DNA from: Trichosphaerium sp. ATCC 40318
Taxonomy: Eukaryota > Discosea > Flabellinia > Trichosidae
DNA: 64,000 nucleotides
Direction: 5' to 3'
Assembly: GCA_038496445.1 (NCBI GenBank)
Contig: JALMLS010000030.1
Location: 1-64,000 of the forward strand
The notes below the pieces were generated by a model, which did not search any database, was not told the origin of the DNA, and saw only the letters and a list, made by a program, of their open reading frames with translations. Positions 57,073 to 64,000 of this stretch are shown here, piece by piece. Position 1 is the first letter of the stretch. The number at the start of each line of letters is the position of its first letter. The position numbers and the translations under genes are program-made.

Positions 57073-60000
57073 ATGAAGTTGCACGAAGTACTTCTCGTAT
57101 TAGTTTGCTTAATAGCAACTTGCATTGCAGAACGCAATATAACAATAGGTACTGTACAACTAGCTTAAAAGCTATTGAACTAATTGTGTAAACAGGTGTT
57201 GTTTATAATCCAGGACGTACAGCTTTCCGTGATAATGTAAGGTACCGTGATATATCAGATAGCGAAGTTTCTCGTCAGTCATCGAAAAAAAAAAAAAAAA
57301 TGTACTTCTGTTTTTTCGTACTTATTTTTGTTGTTGCCTATAGAATCTTGTTCGACTACATCGAAGAATGGATAGTAGAGAATGACGCTTTTGTAGAAAT
57401 AAACGGTGAAAAAGTCGGGTTTCATTACGAGTACGTCTTTACCCTTGAATACACGCTATTGCGCGATATACAACCCCTCTCTAAAGATGGTTATGTTGCA
57501 TTGTTTTTTTTTTCGAGTACTTTACAGTACTTCCTTTTAGGACTTACCTTTTTTAGGATTAAAGAAGGGGAAGGAAACCAGACTGTTGTAAACCAAATAT
57601 ACACGGACTGGTTTAAGGATAACTCAACTTCTTTATTTATCGCACCGGACTCCCGACAGTCGCAACCTATAGTAGACCTAGCGGAGCAAGAACGTGTATT
57701 ACTAAGTACGTACTTCCTAATTTTTAATAAACTTCAAGTAAACAACTTCTTTTTTTGGGTTTGGTTCTGCATAGAACCGAAAAATTATCGCTTTGCTTTT
57801 ACGATATCTATTATTTGAGGCGAAAACAGTTTATTGTGTTGTCAGAAAAACCTCGTAACAACTCGTATTAACTTTTTTTTGTTCCAAAAAGTGTCTACTG
57901 GTAACGAGTTCAACCAGCTTGCTGCAGGAACAAGCTACTCTCTATCTACTGGTCTAAACGCTGAATCTTCATTCCACGTATCTCTACCTAACTTAAGAAG
58001 AGTTGGTGCTAAGACAGTTACATTATTTTATTCGGAAGGAGATGATATAATATCAAGGAGGTACGTCGGCTTTATACCTTATTATCACGTTAAAACACTT
58101 TGTAGATGCCACAGCGAGCTGTTTCGTGATGAGTTGGCACTTCAGGGTTTCACTGTAAAGTCAGAGTATGCAATATTAGATCGTAAGTTGAAGTTTTTTT
58201 TTATCCTGTTCAAGTCTGACCAGGCACTAGCTCCAAATATATTTGCCGTCGCTTCAGGACCTCATGATAACTATCCAGATGATGTAAAAAGAAATATAAG
58301 TGCTACAGCACTTCTTGCTAAGGATGACGATGCTGATGCATGGTACAGTCTTCACGCAAAAAAACCCGGTTTCTTAAACCCTTAAAGGTTGTATTGTACA
58401 ATTCTTTTCGATGCTACAGGCCTCATGATGAAGACCTTGAGAGATGAAGATTATACACCGAGATATGTTGGTCTCACTCACGGTATTCATGACTTCGTTT
58501 TTTTATTTGATACCGACTTGTGGTGGTACACGTGTGGAACAGGACTGGTACGCATTTCAAATATCTTCTTGCAAAAATTTATGTTTCGCAGTCGCACACG
58601 GACACAAAGTTTCCGAAGACTGATATGTTTGGCACATACAAAGAAGTTGAAGAAGACCTATTCAGTCGTGGTGTAACTCAATTTCATGACTCGTTCCCTA
58701 GTCTTCTAGCAATGTTTGCAATGTTCCAAAAAACCATAAATATCGCTGTTGAAAAATACGGGTCAAGAGTGGCAGTACGTATAGATAAAAACTACTGAAG
58801 AAAGACTGACACTTTTGTTTTAGTTGACTGCCGAATCACAGCTTGTACTTCTACAAGAAACCAACAGCTCTGGATGTAATGAAAAAAACGTGCGTCTTTC
58901 GAAAGCTGTTCTTTCGACTTATGTGTTTTAGATATACGACGTACTTTATGATGAGATTTTCCGTCTTAAACTTGACACTATAACTGGACGCTACTCTTGG
59001 GATTCAAATTCCGCACAACAAAGAGATTGGTTATTATTACAGAGCCACGAAAAAGGAACAGTTGATCTAATAGGTACTCGACTCATCCAACACCATTCAA
59101 CTAAACATATTTGTTAGCGCCTATAAGGACAGAAATCAAAGAGCTTATATATCCAATGCCAACATGGAAAGAACGTATTTTTGATCCTCAATATGGTACC
59201 ATCTTTTAGAAGAAGCTAGCACTTGACGAAACCCTTTGAAAATAATAGTTTGTTAGGCCATTGGTCAGAAGTGTTTATAACTATTATTGCAATTGTATTT
59301 TTCCTTGTTAACATTTCTTGGCTGATATTCTTGATACTAAACATTAAAGACAAAAAAGTAAAAGTATGTCGAGTATCCTTATCACGTGGATTTTTTGTGA
59401 TCTTTCACCTTTTTTGCAGAAGAAATTGGTGGTTTATTTTTTCTCTAGGGATCATCACCTCTTTTCATGGGTATCATGCTCTTCGGTAGCAGTATTCTCA
59501 TTGGAAGTGTTTTTACTCTTCTTCCTAATGTAGTGACTACAACAGGTTGCTACTTCAGAGCGTGGATGCTTGATCTTGGTTTTATATTATTATTTGGGTA
59601 TGAAGTGTTCAACTTTGTTGAGTTTAATACTAATAACACCTTTAAGGCCTTTGTTCGCAAAAACCCTTCGTATAGAGCGCTTGTACTCCAACAAAACAGC
59701 AGAAGTTTTTAAAATTACAGATAAAACAGTGCTTCTTTGGGTTCTTGTACTTGTTGGTGCTCACACTGTTTTGTTGATTGTTGCGGTATGTGACTAGTAT
59801 CTATAATCTCGCTGTGAAACTAAAGTGTACATACTAGTCCGTTGTCGGTCTGCCGAAGAGAGGAATAGTTGTACTAGATGCTATTCGAGTCAATAATAAT
59901 TACTATAGCTGCGAAATGAAGCCTGGATATGACATTATTGTGTACATCATTGCTGCTTGTAACGTAAGTTTTATTCTTTGTGCAAGATACTGAACTCTTT

Positions 60001-60442
60001 GATAGGGTGTATTACTACTGGTTACAAGCATTGTAGCTTTTAGAGTTCGATTGATACCAATCAAGCAGTTTAATGAGTCCAAACTCATTTTCTTTTCTGT
60101 TTACAATGTAACTTTTTTCTCATTGCTTTGTTTTGCTCTTGCGCTCTCCCGTATAGAAAGATTTACCCAGTTCTTCCTTCTATCTTTGTTCATTATATTG
60201 GGATCCAGTACGAACATTTAAAAAAACCCTACTTGCACGTGATATTAACTTGTTGTTAGCTATTACTGTCAACTCTATTTTCTTGCACAAGACACGTTTT
60301 TCAACTTTCTTGGCAAGTGTAAACTCGTCTAGGTCATCTTCTGTAGGCACTTCTTATACAAAGTGCGTCAAAAACTTTTCATACCTATCATTAAATATTA
60401 TTTAGAAATACAACCGTCACGGAGTCAGAATACAACTCGTAG
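57073..60442 (+). CDS. Class C (GABA-B-like) G-protein-coupled receptor
   Basis: Start MKLHEVLLVLVCLIATCIAE is a signal peptide. The ectodomain begins NITIGVVYNPGRTAFRDN, followed by VLLIVSTGNEFNQLAAGTSY-like text, TVTLFYSEGDDIIS, DATGLMMKTLRDEDYTPRYV and FPSLLAMFAMFQKTINIAV, as in periplasmic-binding-type receptor domains. Seven hydrophobic segments run from about 59250 (HWSEVFITIIAIVFFLVNIS) through GIMLFGSSILIGSVFTLLPN, VLLWVLVLVGAHTVLLIVA and YIIAACNGVLLLVTSIVAF, with the class C TM5 end (FRVRLIPIKQFNESKLIFFS). It is more complete than the receptor at 1-2624 and belongs to the same family. The last exon is uncertain: the tail may stop at 60442 or run on. Introns are frequent, one with CACGTG (60236). 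Confidence 0.83.
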
Positions 60443-60714
60443 AGCCCGTAAAAGTAAACAACTATTCAATCGAATAAATAAATTAAGAAGTTTACCTTAT
60501 TCTATGTAAGTTTGCCAAAGTGATCACCTTTCTCCGCTTACAGTAATGAATAATATGATACAAGTGGAATGGCCTACTAACCTTGGAGGTACAATAGTTT
60601 TAATTTTCTGAGGATGTATTGTTTATGTTCGCTAAACAAAATCCACAAACATCAGAGTAATTATACATTCCTCCGTTACTAAAGAGTCTGATACGTACAC
60701 TCTATGAACACCAC

Positions 60715-60835
60715 TTAGAGCTTTACACCTCCATCTGCGACTAAATTACCACCAAATGAGAGGTGAATAGTATGAACACCAGCCAGCGCCTTTATACTTT
60801 CGTCACAGACAGTCTTCACATGAAAGGTTTCTGCA
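60715..60835 (-). pseudogene. Leucine-rich-repeat fragment
   Basis: The minus strand reads KTVCDESIKALAGVHTIHLS, then FGGNLVADGGVKL and TAA. Related to the fragments at 25130 and 28894. Upstream on the same strand (61046-60837) a frame with RPKKQSRDLQYLVGCGNNVH has no ATG and no clear family. Confidence 0.45.
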
Positions 60836-61103
60836 ACTACCGTACGCTTTGATCTCGTTGCCAAATAGAGTGCACGTTATTTCCACAGCCGACAAGGTAC
60901 TGCAAATCACGTGATTGTTTTTTAGGCCTAGCTTGTAGTTTTCGTGGTTCCCCACAATCGCCAAAATTCACTTGCATTAGCTTATTACATGAAGACAACT
61001 GTATACAAGGTACTGTCCAGAAAGACTCTGAAGCTGAAGTCAACAAGTTTCATATCCAAATTAGTCTTTGTTCTTCAAGGATAAAGCCAAACTGACTACA
61101 GTG

Positions 61104-62253
61104 ATGTCTAGGAAGAAAAAGAAGCTTGAGGGCAAACATTTGGCTCAGTTTCTCATTGATGAGTATGTTGAGCTTGGTGGAGACATTAACGACCTGATAC
61201 AAACTCTTGACGCTAAAAACGCTTCAATGCGTATACAAGGAGAAGAACTAAGCCCTGAGATATGGCAAACAATATTTATAAGGGTAATTAACACAAAACC
61301 GCCTAAATCTATCACCACATTACGCAGTGTATGCAAAAGATGGCAAGGGATAATCTCTAACGTGAGTTTTTGGAAACAAACCATAAAGTTCTATTGGGAC
61401 CTCGAGTTACGTGATAACGTTGATGAGTGGCGTAAGATAACACGTTACTTTATTCACCGCCAAGCTTATGGCACTCTAAACGAAGAAGCAAGCGAGCATG
61501 GCTTAAAAATAGCTGAAAAAAAGAGGCAGGCATACGCTGAGAATACTTCAAGGTGCGCGTATGCTAAAACACTTGCATTTCGTGTTGTTTAGGTATAAGT
61601 ACATCTAGCGGTTAACGGTTTATGTAACTGATGTTTAAGTATCCATCACGTGACGTATCTTGCTAATCTTGGGTGTAGGAAAGGTTTCAAATTGAAGGAT
61701 TGGTCGTTTACGTCTTACCGGGCTGCTTTTTCTTCTCATAGTCTTACGTTCCTTACAATTAAAACAGTAATACTTTTCCAAGTTTGCTACAGTGATAGCA
61801 CCGATGAATATATCTCAACAAAGGGAGAAATGATGTTTGTACATGATGGTGGTCCTCCTAAAAAAAAGACTGAGGCACGTGTCTTCAAAAGGTTATTTAC
61901 TGACATACTGCCAAAAGCGCTTTACTTTCACGCCTAGCCCGCCTGCTGACTTTGGATTCGAGTACTGGGTAAAATGGCCTGATTTAGTGGCGTTTGCAGA
62001 CAAGGCCGGTCCTTTGCTGGGTTACAATGTAACTGAGGATACAGACAAAATTGCATTTCTTTCACTTCTTTCTGGACATTACGATAACGTTGAAGCTTTT
62101 ATAAGGCGTGATGATGGAGACCTTAAGTATAATGTAAGCTATGCTAATAATAATGCCTTCGAAGAAATCTGCGAAGAATATGACGTAGAAGACGATACTG
62201 GTTGTACTTCTTCAGATGTTGACGATGACCACTATGGCTCAGACTGGTGGTGA
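61104..62253 (+). CDS. F-box protein with acidic C-terminus
   Basis: ATG 61104: MSRKKKKLEGKHLAQFLIDE. The F-box is LSPEIWQTIFIRVINTKPPK, then ITTLRSVCKRWQGIISNVSF and W (about 61250-61375): a Skp1-binding helix pair with the conserved CKRW. Downstream exons give FHRQAYG-like and EYISTKGEMMFVHDGGP, then after a 46-nt intron SPPADFGFEYWVKWPDLVAF and YNVTEDTDKIAFLSLLSGHY, ending in an acidic DDTGCTSSDVDDDHYGSDWW. It is likely a substrate adaptor of an SCF ubiquitin ligase. The C-terminal domain is not recognised. Stop TGA 62251-62253. Confidence 0.7.
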
Positions 62254-62799
62254 ATGTACAGCCAAATAAAGCCTTGCTTCAATCCAAATGATTCGTAAAG
62301 TACCGACCGAAAATACAACTAAGTCCGCTGAGTTACGTGAAGCACGCTTTTTGTTACCTTGGTTTTACGTTTGTGCTTGGCAACAAGTACAGAGATGAAT
62401 CATCATCAAAGCAAAAGAAAAAGTGCAAGTTGCTAAATACGGTCTTCACCCTCAAATCCTAAACTCACCAGAAATGTGTCACACAAAAAAGCGCTGTTCT
62501 AATTCTACAGGCAGTCAATGAACCTATTTTGAACGATAGAACTGGCACTCAAACCAATGTTAAGCATGAGACACGTATGAATGAATTTTATAACAGTGGA
62601 TTGAACCTTCTAGCGTATTTTCTACAATACTTGCTCTACAAGAGTACAAACAATACGCCAGTTCCGTTTTAAGCGTAACGACTACCCAAAACAATCACGT
62701 TTTCGCGATTGTAGACATGTTCGCAAAGAAAACCTTACAACTTCACTGGTATTCCCACACTATGTCCAGTCACGTTACTATTGCGTTGGCAATACAAAA
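62254..62799. other. Spacer or unplaced 5' exons of the next gene
   Basis: No clear gene. 62413-62430 matches the end of the MITE-like element at 45463 over 18 bases. A frame with NEPILNDRTGTQTNVKHETR (about 62518-62670) may be an exon of the following gene. Confidence 0.4.
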
Positions 62800-63968
62800 A
62801 ATGCTTTAGACGACGAAAAAGAACTACCACAAGAGAAAACAACAAACAAGTTCGATTTCAAAAGTACCTACTCGACCATTTTCAAAATACCTCCCTTACT
62901 TAAAGTCGATGACATACCAAACCCATCAATAGTGAGTACCCCTTATGTAGCAATGTGTTTCAGAGTAATAAATTACCTCTAGGAGATTGAGAAGAATGGG
63001 AAACGTCGCATTAAGTCAGGCATATCAAATCCAAATGATATCGTTTCACAGCGTAGTTGTAATGCTATAGATAAAACTATAAGGGAGTTGGATGATATAG
63101 AACTTATTAATAAGCGCCACCCACTTCTTGGCGTGGCAGTAATCTATGGTATGGACAAGCAAAGTGATGAAGGGAAAGAAGAATCTACACAACAGGTTCA
63201 ATCCAAAGTTTTCACTGAAACTGATTTAACTTATTCTTCTAGATGGCTCAGCGATTTGCTTCAACTTTACACAATAATTGGAATCTCAGGTAAGAATTTC
63301 TAGTACAACAGATTTGTTTGTTCTACACAGAACAAACTAACATTGAAACAACAGATTTGATGATTGCGATTCTGGTGTTCTGTTATTTATATCAGTATCA
63401 GATAAGGTGGCTGCTATTGCACATGGAAGGGATGTAGCTCACCTGTTATCTCCTGCGCGAAAAAAGACAATCCAAAAGCACATAATCAAAGATCTAAAAC
63501 ACCGTACGAGTTCATTTTGTACTCCTCTCATTGAACCATTTGTAAGGACGTTACTATTTGGAGGCGCCAGACATGGGAGTGAGATATATTAATGACAGTC
63601 TCCGTGGAGTGAATATAGAGTGGGTTATGCATGTTGTACAATTGATTAAGGTCACAGCATTTTTAATTATTTGGTATGTAATTAACACGTGCTTTTGAGA
63701 CTTGAGTTTCTAGTGTACCAACTATATTCATACTCATGCTCTTTGTAGTTTAGTTTTTATCTCACAAGCTGACATAAGTATTGACGGAGTGCCAGTTGAC
63801 AATTTATGGGATAAGATAGTTTTTCTGTTCAATTTTATCATAACTTGGTGTAAAGGAGAAAACAAAATTATTGAAAACACAACTGACATAAGCCATTGGA
63901 CTATAACGGCATGTAAATTTATAATAAGTGTGTGCGAGGAAATAACCGAGTATTTCAAACGTGGATAA
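62800..63968 (+). CDS. TPM-domain-like membrane protein, gene model uncertain
   Basis: An exon reads DDEKELPQEKTTNKFDFKST, then PPLLKVDDIPNPSI. The next (from about 62983) reads RRIKSGISNPNDIVSQRSCN, IDKTIRELDDIELINKRHPL and LGVAVIYGMD. Then comes DSGVLLFISVSDKVAAIAHG, RDVAHLLSPARKKTIQKHII. This order (a helix before a strand, then DNGVLLL...) is that of the TPM/MOLO-1 phosphatase-like fold. A later exon (about 63749-63968) reads LVFISQADISIDGVPVDNLW and ends EITEYFKRG at TAA 63966-63968, after a hydrophobic HVVQLIKVTAFLII. Two junctions (near 63290-63355 and 63540-63575) do not keep frame with any GT-AG intron I could find, so either exons are missed or the gene is damaged. Confidence 0.45.
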
Positions 63969-64000
63969 TAAGTAATACTTAATCTGGCAACTGTATTACG

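Noticed and set aside
1-64000. CRISPR arrays, bacterial operons, insertion sequences or phage genes
   Set aside because: No regularly spaced repeats, no bacterial gene order; introns and gene families show eukaryotic nuclear DNA.

Overview
This window looks like nuclear DNA of a free-living protist. Base composition is AT-rich (roughly 37-40% GC by eye). The genes are split by many short GT-AG introns, mostly 40-90 nt, with donors often GTACGT or GTAAGT. The families are purely eukaryotic: class C GPCRs, TK-like kinases, NOSIP, MGRN1, ARL2, anoctamin, ferroportin and filamin repeats. Filamin repeats, class C receptors, tyrosine-kinase-like kinases and MORN_2/F-box families together would fit an amoebozoan or another amoeboid protist, but I cannot name the species.

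Layout. 1-2624 holds the 3' part of a GABA-B-like class C receptor. 2971-3464 encodes a small membrane protein. 4851-6608 and 8133-8982 encode F-box/MORN_2 proteins flanking an ARL2 GTPase (6960-7839). 9216-10606 is a 156-bp inverted repeat anchored on tRNA-Leu(AAG), with one arm carrying a truncated tRNA. 10839-14207 is a TK-like kinase. 15119-16022 is a decayed MORN_2 gene. 16225-18761 (carboxylesterase) and 19049-20459 (NOSIP) are divergent. An SDR dehydrogenase (20587-22037) and an MGRN1-type RING ligase (22608-24580) follow. 25747-28795 encodes an unusual protein with two ubiquitin-like domains. 29201-29614 is a small secreted protein. A second TK-like kinase (29852-32682) is divergent from a filamin-repeat protein (32983-34501). 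After a 2.1-kb gene-poor repeat zone come ferroportin (36619-38577), a coiled-coil protein, an anoctamin (39096-42300) and a mucin-like type I membrane protein (42578-44289). 44853-56487 is dominated by two inverted copies of an acetylesterase-like/GH27 alpha-galactosidase fusion, with small zinc-finger paralogs, a 288-bp MITE-like element and a VIT-domain gene. The right end holds a second class C receptor (57073-60442), an F-box protein (61104-62253) and a TPM-like gene (about 62800-63968).

The most striking features cut across genes. The palindrome CACGTG occurs about 61 times, several-fold above expectation, in exons, introns and spacers alike. Introns of only 23-31 nt interrupt several genes. 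Two introns appear to use a GC donor written GCACGT. A 10-nt micro-exon encodes the catalytic HRD motif of a kinase. Several genes combine signalling (receptors, kinases, GTPase), ubiquitin (RING, F-box, UBL) and secreted or lysosomal glycan turnover, but they form no operon-like unit. All splice models were made by eye from reading-frame continuity and family similarity, with no alignment run.
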